A DNA stretch of 46,628 nt from Chryseosolibacter sp964563295 (GTDB lineage: Bacteria > Bacteroidota > Bacteroidia > Cytophagales > Cyclobacteriaceae). The notes beneath the pieces were generated by a model. It was not told the origin of the DNA. It made no database searches and saw only the letters and a list, made by a program, of their open reading frames with translations. This document shows, piece by piece, positions 7,588 through 17,029 of the stretch; within the stretch, counting starts at the first letter, position 1, and the number at the start of each line of letters is the position of its first letter. The stretch lies in NCBI GenBank assembly GCA_964563295.1, contig CAZLWX010000018.1, forward strand, positions 1 through 46,628. Reading direction: 5' to 3'. The position numbers and the translations under genes were made by a program.

Positions 7588-8055
7588 ATGATCCTGGCAC
7601 GTACCATCGTTGTACTTGTTTGTAGTGTTTTGCTCACCATCGAGGCGCCGGCTCAGGAACGCAGGGTCGGTATCTTCATAACCACGCCGCTTAGCAAGGA
7701 TTGCCCCAACAAATTGAAAACCATGGATCGTAAAGAAGTCTGCATAACGCAGAGACCTGTGATCCCACGGACGGATTTTCTCTACATCACAGAGTTGGTC
7801 GAAAGAACTCATGCAAATTCCTACTTTCACCTGGTGTTGTCCGACAGTGGCTTTAACAAGCTGAAAGCCATATCGCGTGATCTACCAAGCGCTGAACTGG
7901 TACTTGTCGTCGACGACGCGGCTGTAGGATTCGTCCGCAACCTCGACCGGCTAAAAAGCGGACGACTGATGATTGACGCCCCTGAACCTTACAAATTGGA
8001 TCTCATCCTCATTCATCAAAAATTCAGCGAGCTCGTTACTGTCAGAAAGCGATGA
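7588..8055 (+). CDS. Small exported protein, weak resemblance to a SecD P1 subdomain
   Basis: The ATG at 7588 gives a 155-residue protein with a signal peptide (MILARTIVVLVCSVLLTIEAPAQ). The TTG at 7549 would add a non-signal extension. The mature part has two cysteines (near 37 and 48) and a C-terminal section reading HLVLSDSGFNKLKAIS, then LVLVVDDAAVGFVRNLD, then SGRLMIDAPEP. This order (ligand strand, helix, IVLDG-like strand, second strand) recalls the P1 periplasmic domain of SecD, but without transmembrane segments. The likeness is by eye only. It converges with the large VCBS gene, with 22 bases between the stops and no terminator. Confidence 0.5.
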   Translation: MILARTIVVLVCSVLLTIEAPAQERRVGIFITTPLSKDCPNKLKTMDRKEVCITQRPVIPRTDFLYITELVERTHANSYFHLVLSDSGFNKLKAISRDLPSAELVLVVDDAAVGFVRNLDRLKSGRLMIDAPEPYKLDLILIHQKFSELVTVRKR

Positions 8056-8077
8056 TGCTTTGAAAACATGTCTTCGT

Positions 8078-11000
8078 TCAAAGGGCGTCAATTACTCGTG
8101 AGTTTCCCTTTGAATCGACGACTGTAATCGACTTTACAGCTGGGTGAATCCGAGAGGTGCGGCTTGATTGCGAGAGGTATCCCGACCCATAGTAAAACTC
8201 AACTTTTTGTTTTGCGCCGTCGGCGTACGTAAGCTCCGCCCATTGGTCCGTCGGCCCGGGCCTGAATAATCTAAGGCCTTCGCTATTCGCAATAGAGAAC
8301 ACTTTGAGGCTATCCTGATTCTGCGTAGCGATAATCAAGTCCCCCATGGGACGCGCGAGGCGCGCCAGGGCTTTCGCGTCGCCGGGCACATAAAACCCGC
8401 TTGTTGTAGGCGTGCCCATTGCAAATTGTCCCTTGCCATCACCTGCCAGCAGCAAGCCGTTGCAAGCATCATATCGACCAGCGAAGACCTCGTTGCCATA
8501 ATCGTTTCCCACAAGCAGTACGTCGAGATGTCCATCGCCGTTGAAGTCGCCGGCGACCATGCCATTTACCGGAGCTACCTGAGCAAGCGTGGGTAACGCT
8601 GTCATCCGAAAGTGACCATCACCCAGGTTTTCGATGTAGCTGCTCGCCATGTTGTTGGCCTTGAGTATTAAAGCATCGCTTCTCTCTTCGTTTGACAACA
8701 AGTAATCGATTGTGGCTTTACTGTATTGGCGATAGCGGGAAAAGCGGTTCCTGAACAGCGGGCTTTGGGTGTTGAGTTCGTCCCAGAAATGCACGGGGTA
8801 CTCCTTCTTCACCATGGAAGACATGGACTCGCGCATGAAACATGTTAATACCGGGTCAATGCTGCCGTTGCCGTCAAAATCCTTTGCGTACACCGTTAAC
8901 GGGTGCGAGAGCGCTACCTGATAATTATTGTTGAGTCCAAGATTCCCAACGACATAATCGATGTCATTGTCTGAATCGAAGTCGGCGGCTGCAATGCTGT
9001 TCCACCAGCCGAAGATGCTGTCCAACCCGGTGGTATAGCGTTCGAAGCGGCTGCCCTCGTTCCTGAAGAATTGCACAGCAGTGAATTCTCCCACGAGCAA
9101 CAAGTCAAGTCGACCGTCGTTGTCAAAGTCGGTCCAAAGGCCATCCGCAATCATACCGGCATCTTTGAGCGCCGGGAAAATTTCATTCGATACGTCTGTA
9201 AACTTTCCGCCATCATTTCGCAGCAGATAACTCGCGGGCGACAGTGGATATTTTCCAGGCACAACGCGTCCCGCGACGAAAAGGTCAAGATCACCGTCCG
9301 AATCAAAGTCGGCCGCGCGCGCGCAGGAGCCGCTGGAGCGGGTGTCAGGTAAAGCGTCGACCGAAAGCCTGAACCCACCTTTTCCGTCATTGATAAACAG
9401 TCTGTCCTGATACGGATCTTGGCTCTGGTAGTGCTCAATACTTCCGCTGACGATGTATAGATCCTGGTGACCGTCGCCATTCGCATCAAACAGCAGCAAT
9501 CCCTCATCCTCCTCCTGCTTCTTATCATCCCTGATAGCTTTCACCGACCTGAATGAACCGTCCGCATTTTGATAAAATACCGAGTACGGATATGCTGTTG
9601 ATCCGCCGATAATGACGTCTTCCAATCCGTCTCCATTGACATCACCCACAGCCAGACCTGGGCCCGACTGACTGAACTTATGCGGCAATGTCCGCTGGAC
9701 GTTGAAGTCGATCTTGTCGTCTTCCTGATGAACAAAATCGATGAGCCTGAGTTGTCGGAATGGTGTAGCCTCGGTTGCAGGGTGTTGATCCAAGGCCCGG
9801 GCCGGCTGATAATTTACTGTGACCACCGTATTAATAGCTGGCGCGACGATGGATTGCACGTTGCCATCTGGCCATGTAATTTGTACTGAGTCCACCTCCG
9901 TAGCATCGCCGATTCCAAAATGTATGACATTCTCAACCGACGAAAGAAATCCGCGATAAATGGTGTTTTCATACAGCTGCCGCGTCTGGCCATAAAAGAT
10001 CTGAACCTTCGCTCCGACGGCAGTTTTCTTTTGGGCCTCGTCGGCAAGTTTAAACCGTATAAAGTTTCGGACCCTCGCTGCATCGTCGCTGTCATCATAC
10101 AACATATTCTCGTATACCGACGCAGACTCGTTAATGTTGTTCACCACGTAATCCAGGTCTCCGTCGTTATCAAGGTCAGCGAAGGCTGCGCCGTTCGAAA
10201 ATGAAGGTTGGTTCATGCCCCATTCGGTGGTCACATCGGCGAAGGTTAGGTCTCCATTATTTCTGAAGGCATAGTTCGGAATTTTCACCACCGGGATAGA
10301 GTCCTTGAGGTTAGCAAGGCTTGCAATGTTCCCGACAGTGGCCCGGTAGTTGGCGAAGTCCTTGTCGGTAATGTCTTTGGGGAAGCCATTGGTCACGATC
10401 AGGTCCTTGAATCCATCGTTGTCGAAATCCGCGAACAATGGCGACCAGCTCCATTCTGTTTGATGGATGCCCGAAAACTGACCTATTTCACTAAACTTAA
10501 CGCCTTCACCGAGACCGTTGTTAAGGTGAAGCATGTTGCGTGTATACTGATGTTCGTAGTTGTATTTCCGGTCATTGATGTAGGTGAGGTAGTTCTTATT
10601 GCCAATGGTCGTTTTCTTTCGGTCGCTGGTTTCCGGCAACATATCGGTTGTGATGATTTCCGGTAGTCCGTCATTGTTGACATCTGCCGCGTCGTTGCCC
10701 ATCGAAAACTGGCTCTGATGACCCACGAGAACGGCAATCTTATTGCTGAATGTGCCATCGCCGTTATTGATATACAGCGCGTCATTGGAAAGGTAGTCGT
10801 TGGAAACGTAGATGTCCTGCCACCCATCCATATTAAAATCGGAAACTGAAACGCCCAGGCCGAATCCTTCCAGCGTAAGTCCTGCCTCAAGGGTCACGTC
10901 AGAAAAAGTTCCATCGCCATTGTTCCGGTACAGTTTGTCATTATTGAGAGCGGAGCCATCATTGATCCTGGGTCGGTAGTTTGAGGGCAGATGGTCCATG

Positions 11001-11593
11001 CGCTGGTTGATCAGCAGGAACAAATCCAGGTCGTCGTCCTTGTCGTAATCGAAGAACGCCGCAGCAACGCAGTAACCGCCATCTTCAACTCCATATTGTG
11101 AAGCCTGGTTGGTAAATGTCGGCACTTGATTTTCATCGACACCATTATTGATAAAGAGCATGTTCCGTCTCCTGGCGGAATCAGCATGCATGGTGGCACA
11201 GACATAAATATCCGACCATCCGTCATTGTTGATATCAACGACCGCAACGCCTGAGTTCCACCGTCCCGGGATGTTTATCCCGGCGTTCGCGCTGACATCT
11301 TCAAATTGAAGCCCTCCTCTGTTGAGATACAATCTGTTGGGCACGAGATTGCCCGTGAAGAAAATGTCCTGCCGGCCGTCATTATTGAAATCGCCAATAC
11401 CAACGCCGCCCCCGTTGTAGATGTACTCGTGGGTGAGAATATTAAAGGTGTCATTATCTTCGACGCGGTTGTTAAAGTCAATTCCCGTGTCGGCTGCAGA
11501 GCGCAGCTTAAAAAGTGTTTCGGGTTGCCGGGTACAGGCGATGGCAATAATGGCCGGCAGACAGGTAGTTAGCAGTCTCCTCAGGGTTTTCAT
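8078..11593 (-). CDS. Large VCBS/FG-GAP repeat lipoprotein with ASPIC/UnbV domain
   Basis: This surface-type lipoprotein is about 1,171 residues long, with a signal peptide ending at a lipobox-like cysteine (AIIAIAC). It is built from many FG-GAP/VCBS repeats, each with a calcium-loop signature such as GDFNNDGRQD, DINNDGWSD, DYDKDDDLD and DFDSDGDLD; these form beta-propellers. An ASPIC/UnbV domain sits in the middle (GAKVQIFYGQTRQLYE ... VQITWPDG), and a second propeller follows. The start is taken at ATG 11593; a GTG lies one codon upstream. It is the third gene of the susC-susD operon, a placement often seen in Bacteroidota and suggesting a glycan-binding or surface accessory role. No catalytic residues are recognised. 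Confidence 0.88.
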   Translation of the reverse strand: MKTLRRLLTTCLPAIIAIACTRQPETLFKLRSAADTGIDFNNRVEDNDTFNILTHEYIYNGGGVGIGDFNNDGRQDIFFTGNLVPNRLYLNRGGLQFEDVSANAGINIPGRWNSGVAVVDINNDGWSDIYVCATMHADSARRRNMLFINNGVDENQVPTFTNQASQYGVEDGGYCVAAAFFDYDKDDDLDLFLLINQRMDHLPSNYRPRINDGSALNNDKLYRNNGDGTFSDVTLEAGLTLEGFGLGVSVSDFNMDGWQDIYVSNDYLSNDALYINNGDGTFSNKIAVLVGHQSQFSMGNDAADVNNDGLPEIITTDMLPETSDRKKTTIGNKNYLTYINDRKYNYEHQYTRNMLHLNNGLGEGVKFSEIGQFSGIHQTEWSWSPLFADFDNDGFKDLIVTNGFPKDITDKDFANYRATVGNIASLANLKDSIPVVKIPNYAFRNNGDLTFADVTTEWGMNQPSFSNGAAFADLDNDGDLDYVVNNINESASVYENMLYDDSDDAARVRNFIRFKLADEAQKKTAVGAKVQIFYGQTRQLYENTIYRGFLSSVENVIHFGIGDATEVDSVQITWPDGNVQSIVAPAINTVVTVNYQPARALDQHPATEATPFRQLRLIDFVHQEDDKIDFNVQRTLPHKFSQSGPGLAVGDVNGDGLEDVIIGGSTAYPYSVFYQNADGSFRSVKAIRDDKKQEEDEGLLLFDANGDGHQDLYIVSGSIEHYQSQDPYQDRLFINDGKGGFRLSVDALPDTRSSGSCARAADFDSDGDLDLFVAGRVVPGKYPLSPASYLLRNDGGKFTDVSNEIFPALKDAGMIADGLWTDFDNDGRLDLLLVGEFTAVQFFRNEGSRFERYTTGLDSIFGWWNSIAAADFDSDNDIDYVVGNLGLNNNYQVALSHPLTVYAKDFDGNGSIDPVLTCFMRESMSSMVKKEYPVHFWDELNTQSPLFRNRFSRYRQYSKATIDYLLSNEERSDALILKANNMASSYIENLGDGHFRMTALPTLAQVAPVNGMVAGDFNGDGHLDVLLVGNDYGNEVFAGRYDACNGLLLAGDGKGQFAMGTPTTSGFYVPGDAKALARLARPMGDLIIATQNQDSLKVFSIANSEGLRLFRPGPTDQWAELTYADGAKQKVEFYYGSGYLSQSSRTSRIHPAVKSITVVDSKGNSRVIDAL

Positions 11594-11664
11594 CACTCGT
11601 CCTCCTTAAAAAGGCAAAGGCCAATATATCACTATTGGCCTTTGCAAAAAACTAAGTCGATCAG

Positions 11665-13395
11665 TTAATAGCCGGGATTTTGCTTCAATATATCAGATCC
11701 GACGATGTCAATTTCCCGTTGCGGAATCGGCATATATTCATCACGATCTTTCGTGAACGATGCGCCAACGAAGGGCGACGCCGACACCTGTGCTCTTTCA
11801 TACGTCAGATACGCATTCAGCGCAGCGTCTGCAATACCCCAGCGCACCAGGTCAAAGAAGCGATGGCCTTCGCCCGACAGTTCAAGCTTGCGCTCGAAGC
11901 GAACGGCATTTCGCGCAAACGCCTGATCCGTCCAGGTCGTATTGTAAGTGTCAATCACATAGTTGGCTGCAGGAGTGGCACCGTCCATGACAAAGCCCTC
12001 CGGATTAGCTGCACGGGTTCTGATCTGGTTGACATATCCACGGGCCGTCTCGAGGTTGCCCAGTTCCACCTCTGCCTCGGCAGCCATCAGGAGCACATCG
12101 GCAAAGCGAATGATGGGAACATTAAGTGCTGAGTAACCAGGGGTCCACGAGCTCTTATCCACGCCACCAGCGGACTCTTCCGCCTTTGACCAGATGAATT
12201 TCTTAGGAGCATAAGGTCCACCATATGCCTGATCGCGAATCCAGGCAATACCGGGATGGTCGCCATGGTCGAGATATGGAAGTCCTCTGCGACCAACGGA
12301 ATGATCCAGTCGGGGATCCAGGTTGCCGGCATCAGGCGTAAACGGTGCGGTTGCTGCTACGTTCTGATCAGTTTTGAGCGCATTGGCAGCACTGTTATAT
12401 GATCCATCCAGTAATGGCAGCCCGCTTGCGTCGGTCCGGAAGGAGTTGGCCAACTCAAAACTTGGCTGGAAGAAGCCGCAACATCCTGCAGGGCCACCGT
12501 TGTAAGGGAAGTTCAACACAAAGTCAGGGTTTGCATTGTTGATCGTGCCGGTACCGGCGGCGGATTGAATGGCGAAGACTGATTCCTCATTGTTGTCTGA
12601 GGCAATGCGCCAGAGGTCACCATAATGCTCCACAAGGCCGTACTTCTGACCGTTGGCAGTCTTTCCGTTGGCGATAACATCGTCAAACACCGCCTTGGCC
12701 TCGGCATATTTGCCCTGGTAAAGATACGCTTTTGCAAGGTAGGCACCCGCAGCCCATTTGTTGGCGCGGCCCGCCTGTGCTTGCGTTTCGGGCAGATTAT
12801 TGTAAGCAAATTCCAGGTCCGCCTCAATAAAGGGCCAAAGATCCGTGTCGTTTCCTACCTCGTCAATACCAGCCCCGTAGTCAACGTTCTCGTCGATGTA
12901 AGGCGTGTTGTTGAACAACTTCTTCAATTCAAAATAGTAGTGACCGCGCAAGAACTTGCCTTCCGCTTCAATCCGGGTCAAATCAGCCGCCGGAACTGAA
13001 GGGTCGGGATTCTGGAGCAAGCGCATCAGTGCGTTCGTCCGGGCGACACCTTCGTATGTGGCCTGGTATTTCTCCAGCACCGAAGTGTTGGTAGGCTGAG
13101 CGTCGTATGCCTGGATTTCATTCACCTGAGCCTGGTCACCTGAGTTCGTGCCTTTATTGGCATCACCACCCAGGACTCCACCCCAGAACCAGTTAGTTGA
13201 GCCTGCGTAAAAACCTCCGCGGCCCTGCAACATACTGTAGGCGCCTATCAGGGTTCCTTCAAGGCCGCTTTTCGACGTCAATTGGGCGTCGGTGATCGAG
13301 CCGGTCGGCGTTACCTCAAGAAATTCCTCGCTGCACGACACGGCGAAACCCACGATCATCGCGACTGTCAGAATTATTCTTTTTATGTTTTTCAT
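11665..13395 (-). CDS. SusD/RagB-family outer-membrane nutrient-binding lipoprotein
   Basis: The 576-residue protein has a lipoprotein signal peptide (AMIVGFAVSC, then SEEFLEVTPTGS, a hallmark opening of SusD proteins), TPR-like helices carrying LRGHYYFELKKLF and AGAYLAKAYLYQGKYAEA, and the C-terminal SusD block around RFADVLLMAAEAEVELGN and ELSGEGHRFFDLVRWG. SusD binds oligosaccharides at the cell surface and forms a lid over its SusC partner, encoded 35 bases upstream. The substrate cannot be read from sequence. Confidence 0.95.
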   Translation of the reverse strand: MKNIKRIILTVAMIVGFAVSCSEEFLEVTPTGSITDAQLTSKSGLEGTLIGAYSMLQGRGGFYAGSTNWFWGGVLGGDANKGTNSGDQAQVNEIQAYDAQPTNTSVLEKYQATYEGVARTNALMRLLQNPDPSVPAADLTRIEAEGKFLRGHYYFELKKLFNNTPYIDENVDYGAGIDEVGNDTDLWPFIEADLEFAYNNLPETQAQAGRANKWAAGAYLAKAYLYQGKYAEAKAVFDDVIANGKTANGQKYGLVEHYGDLWRIASDNNEESVFAIQSAAGTGTINNANPDFVLNFPYNGGPAGCCGFFQPSFELANSFRTDASGLPLLDGSYNSAANALKTDQNVAATAPFTPDAGNLDPRLDHSVGRRGLPYLDHGDHPGIAWIRDQAYGGPYAPKKFIWSKAEESAGGVDKSSWTPGYSALNVPIIRFADVLLMAAEAEVELGNLETARGYVNQIRTRAANPEGFVMDGATPAANYVIDTYNTTWTDQAFARNAVRFERKLELSGEGHRFFDLVRWGIADAALNAYLTYERAQVSASPFVGASFTKDRDEYMPIPQREIDIVGSDILKQNPGY

Positions 13396-13430
13396 AGTCC
13401 TTAGTTCTTTTATTCAGCTAGTAAATTCAA

Positions 13431-16400
13431 TTACAAACCGAGGTTGATTCCAAAAGTCCAGCTCCTCGTGATCGGGAAGTTACCAATGTCGATACCGAAA
13501 TTCGTATCAACGTCTCCACCCACGCTGGGATCCAGACCTTCATATCCGGAGATCGTAAACACATTGTTCACACCAGCAAACACCCTGAGTTTAGCAATGT
13601 TTGCCCGTGACAGAATCGACGATGGAAGGTTGTATGCCACAGAAATATTCTGCATACGGAAGTATGAACCGTCCTCGACGTAGAATGAACTTGCCTGTGT
13701 ATTGGTGCTGAAGTTCGAAACGTTCTCGAAAATCGGGATCGTGGCACCCGGATTTTCTGGAGTCCAGGATTCCTTCACGCGTTCGCTGATGGAAGCACCG
13801 GCAAACGAAGGATAGAAATCGGTGAACCACTTCGACTGGTTGAAGATCTTGTTGCCAATAGAGGCAAACATGTAGCTCTCCAAATCGAAACCTTTATAGC
13901 TGAATTTGAAATTGATCCCGCCAGTGAACTTAGGCACAGGGCTCCCAAGCCAGGTGCGGTCGTCATCATTGATCACTCCGTCGTCGTTGATATCGCGGAA
14001 ACGGAAGCGTCCAATACCCTGAGCAGGAGTTTCGGCAGTAGCATTAGCTGTTTTTACAACACCGGCCTGATCGGGTGCAGCGTCTATCTCTGACTGGGAT
14101 TGGAACAATCCTACAACTTCATATCCAAAGAAGGAAGAGATCGGACGTCCAACCTGGTTGCGGATCGGAGTAATCCCGCGGAAGCTCGGGTTCACGGTGG
14201 ATAGGTAGGTTGCGCCGGGATCGAGAGAGACGATCTCGTTCTTCAGGAAACCACCATTGACTGTGAACTCATAGGCTACATCGCGAACCTGGCCGCGTGT
14301 GATGAGCTGAATGTCAATCCCTTTGTTCTGCATTTTTCCAACGTTCACAGACGGGGGCGATGCAAAGTTACCGTTCGTTACAGTGATCGGCACCTGGAAC
14401 AAGAGGTCCTCCGTGTCTTTTTTCCAGAAGTCGACGATCACATCCAGTCTGGTATTGAGGAATGTACCGTCAAATCCAATGTTGGTTGTAACGGCCTTCT
14501 CCCATTTTGCCAACGGGTTTCCGATCCTGCTTCTGTAGAATCCTCCAGCTGCACCGCTATTGTCAATCGGATAAGAGGAGTTGCCGACGTTTGTTGCGTA
14601 CAGGCTGTACTGGTTGTCAGGAGCAACGTTGTTCGAGTTACCCATGATACCCCATCCTCCACGGATCTTCAGGTCGTCAACCCAGGTTGCGCCATCCATG
14701 AAGGCCTCTTCCGTGATCCTCCAACCAAGTGAGAAAGCGGGGAACACACCATATCTGTTTTCTGCGCCAAACCTCGAGGAACCATCACGACGGATCACGA
14801 CTGAAGCGAGATACTTGTCATCGAAAGTATAGTTCAGCCTACCAAAGTACGAAGCGAAGTTCACGCCTTTAAAGTAGCTCGATCCGACGGTCCGGGTCGA
14901 TCCGGCTTCCGTGGTGTTCAAGGTCACAAAGTCGCGATCTTCCGAGAACGGATTCAAGCCCGTACCATTCATGTTGCGCCCGCGTCCGGTATTGAGAGCT
15001 TCCTGACCGACCAGGACATCAAGTACGCCGCTGCCGAGCGTCTTCCTGTAGCTCAGTGTATTGGTGTACACCCAGGCGAAGAACTGCGAAGCACCCTCAC
15101 TATACGTTATCGCCGAGTTATTCTCGGAGTTCTCATATTGACGGCCGAAATAAGACCATCCATAGCTTGACCCAAACTGACCGCCAATACTGGTTCTGAG
15201 TACGAGGTCTGTCATCGGCTCGAATTCGAGGTAGATGTTACCCAAGCCTCCTGCTCCAAAACCGCGGTCGTCTTTTTGACGGTCGAGGTTAGCAACCGGG
15301 TTGCGGGGGTTGTTAAAGCCCGCCGCACGTGTACCAGCATATCCACCAAATTCATCGTATACCGGAATAATGGATGGCATACGGAATGCGGCCAATATGT
15401 CGTTCTCGTCATCCGACACACCAGCGCCGCCGCCACCGCCAAGCAACAAGCGGGTCTGGCGATATGTAAACTGAATGTTCTCGCCGACGCGCAGATTCTT
15501 CAGTACATCAAACTCGGAGTTGACGCGGAAAGCATAGCGCTTGAAGTGCTGGTGCAAAAGGATACCATCCTGATCTTGCATGCTGAGACCCAGATAGAAA
15601 CGCGAGGTCTCGCCGCCACCACTGATGCCCAGGGTATTTCTGATAACGGGGGCACTCCTCGTTATTTCGTCATACCAGTCGGTCCCCGACTTATTCGCGC
15701 GAACGACCTGGTAAATCGGCTTCGAAAAGTCGGTCACGTTATAGTTTGCTCTCTCGGCATTGAGGTCAACTGACCCGGTCACACCCGTCTGGGATCCAAC
15801 CAATAGATAGTCAGGGATAACGGGGGTAGAACCTGTTCCGAACTGAGGATGGTTAAAGACTGGCGCTTCTCCGTTAGCGGCAGCAGTATTGCGAACCGCA
15901 TTCCAGGTCCATTCGGCAAAGTCGGTTGGATTCATCATCGGCTGACCCTTTCCAGGATCCGTTACGCCGATCATGCCGTCCCATGTAACATTGAGCCTTC
16001 CCTGGTTACGGCTGCCTTTCTTAGTAGTGTATACAATCACTCCATTGGCTGCACGAGCTCCATATATAGAGGCTGAAGCGGCATCTTTCAATACCGTCGT
16101 TGTTTCAATATCGTCTGGATTGAGGAAATCGATGCTACCCACAGGAAGACCATCAACTACATAAAGGGGCTGATTACCTCCGAATGCGCCGAAACCGCGC
16201 ACCCGAACCTGGCTGGTGGTACCGGGCTGACCGTTGGTCACAACCGTTACACCGGCAACGCGACCCTGCAACTGCTGCTCGACGTTACCCGAAGGCACAA
16301 CCGTCAGGTCTTTCGTCCTCACCGTAGAAACCGAGCCCGTGGTCTCCCGGCGCAGATCGGTGGAATATCCGGTTACAACGACCTCTTCCAGCGCCATCAC

Positions 16401-16700
16401 ATCCGGCTGCAAGGTGAGATCAATTGTACTGCGGCTGGTTACAGCAATTTCTTGAGTGCTGTAACCGATGAATGAGAAAACGAGGACTGCGTTTCCTCCA
16501 GAGACGTTAATTGCGTACCGTCCGTCGGCATCCGTCGTCGTGCCATTAGCAGTCCCTTTTTCCAGGATGCTAACGCCCGGCAACGGGGACCCGGTATCGT
16601 CCAGAACTCGCCCGCTCACTCTCAACTCCTGTGCAACCACGGGCACCGCCAGGAGCAGCAAAAACACACTTGCAACGATACTGCAGTAGAGTTTTTTCAT
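13431..16700 (-). CDS. SusC/RagA-family TonB-dependent outer-membrane transporter
   Basis: The 1,089-residue protein has a signal peptide (about 1-24), a carboxypeptidase-regulatory-like domain (VSGRVLDDTGSPLPGVSI ... DADGRYAINV), a plug domain with the SusC signature (LQGRVAGVTV, VRVRGFGAFGGNQPLYVVDGLP, DAASASIYGARAANGV) and a long 22-strand barrel closing with SWTFGINLGL. It would import a bound oligosaccharide across the outer membrane using TonB energy, with SusD as the lid. It is the first gene of a three-gene minus-strand operon. Upstream lie two tandem LacI-type operator-like sites. No anti-sigma-interacting STN domain is evident at the N-terminus, so FecR/sigma control is less likely. 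Confidence 0.95.
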   Translation of the reverse strand: MKKLYCSIVASVFLLLLAVPVVAQELRVSGRVLDDTGSPLPGVSILEKGTANGTTTDADGRYAINVSGGNAVLVFSFIGYSTQEIAVTSRSTIDLTLQPDVMALEEVVVTGYSTDLRRETTGSVSTVRTKDLTVVPSGNVEQQLQGRVAGVTVVTNGQPGTTSQVRVRGFGAFGGNQPLYVVDGLPVGSIDFLNPDDIETTTVLKDAASASIYGARAANGVIVYTTKKGSRNQGRLNVTWDGMIGVTDPGKGQPMMNPTDFAEWTWNAVRNTAAANGEAPVFNHPQFGTGSTPVIPDYLLVGSQTGVTGSVDLNAERANYNVTDFSKPIYQVVRANKSGTDWYDEITRSAPVIRNTLGISGGGETSRFYLGLSMQDQDGILLHQHFKRYAFRVNSEFDVLKNLRVGENIQFTYRQTRLLLGGGGGAGVSDDENDILAAFRMPSIIPVYDEFGGYAGTRAAGFNNPRNPVANLDRQKDDRGFGAGGLGNIYLEFEPMTDLVLRTSIGGQFGSSYGWSYFGRQYENSENNSAITYSEGASQFFAWVYTNTLSYRKTLGSGVLDVLVGQEALNTGRGRNMNGTGLNPFSEDRDFVTLNTTEAGSTRTVGSSYFKGVNFASYFGRLNYTFDDKYLASVVIRRDGSSRFGAENRYGVFPAFSLGWRITEEAFMDGATWVDDLKIRGGWGIMGNSNNVAPDNQYSLYATNVGNSSYPIDNSGAAGGFYRSRIGNPLAKWEKAVTTNIGFDGTFLNTRLDVIVDFWKKDTEDLLFQVPITVTNGNFASPPSVNVGKMQNKGIDIQLITRGQVRDVAYEFTVNGGFLKNEIVSLDPGATYLSTVNPSFRGITPIRNQVGRPISSFFGYEVVGLFQSQSEIDAAPDQAGVVKTANATAETPAQGIGRFRFRDINDDGVINDDDRTWLGSPVPKFTGGINFKFSYKGFDLESYMFASIGNKIFNQSKWFTDFYPSFAGASISERVKESWTPENPGATIPIFENVSNFSTNTQASSFYVEDGSYFRMQNISVAYNLPSSILSRANIAKLRVFAGVNNVFTISGYEGLDPSVGGDVDTNFGIDIGNFPITRSWTFGINLGL

Positions 16701-16833
16701 AAGAATTTTGGTTTGGGTTAAGCTAAAAATTTCGCCATGCGTGCTACCGGCAACACAAAGTTTGCCCGCAGAGCATTACACCAATGTAAAAATTCTTCCG
16801 TTACTATGCCGGCAAACCAGCAAATAATATTTC

Positions 16834-16857
16834 GAAAACGTTTACACAATCGTTTAC
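16834..16857. promoter_or_regulatory. Two directly adjacent LacI-family-like operator sites upstream of susC
   Basis: GAAAACGTTTAC (16834-16845) is followed without a gap by ACAATCGTTTAC (16846-16857). Both fit nnAAnCGnTTnn with a central CG, the shape of LacI/GalR-family operators, and the first is a near-perfect palindrome. They lie about 135-155 bases before the susC start. The same motif recurs before cysS and before the GMC operon. Confidence 0.45.
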
Positions 16858-17000
16858 GACCATATTCGAAGGCATGTAATTATTGATGTGTGCACGCGCA
16901 CACCGCAATCCCGCACACTCAAGCCAGATCCCACATCCCTCCCTTTTCGTCGCCCGACATAGGCTATTCTCTCCATTCTACCAAGACAGAAAAAGTCACG

Positions 17001-17012
17001 GTAAACGATTAT
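17001..17012. promoter_or_regulatory. LacI-family-like operator site upstream of cysS
   Basis: GTAAACGATTAT is the reverse complement form of the AATCGTTT core found at the other sites and fits nnAAnCGnTTnn. It lies 18 bases before the cysS start. It could serve either divergent gene; on its own this match is weak. Confidence 0.3.
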
Positions 17013-17029
17013 TTTGCCGCCCTTTGACG

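Larger units (their letters stand above)
16701..17029. promoter_or_regulatory. 329-bp divergent intergenic region between susC and cysS
   Basis: No gene is supported here; an ORF extension of cysS to 16883 lacks family similarity. The region holds three of the five operator-like sites listed separately. A weak -7-like TACATTGG on the minus strand (16788-16781) could serve susC, but it has one mismatch to TAnnTTTG and its nearest TTTG is 24 bases away, so the susC promoter remains unsettled. No clear promoter for cysS was found. Confidence 0.4.

Noticed and set aside
16883..17029. N-terminal extension of cysS by 49 codons
   Set aside because: The extra residues are Pro/His/Arg-rich and unlike the family; the ATG at 17030 matches the usual start, and an operator-like site lies in the extension.
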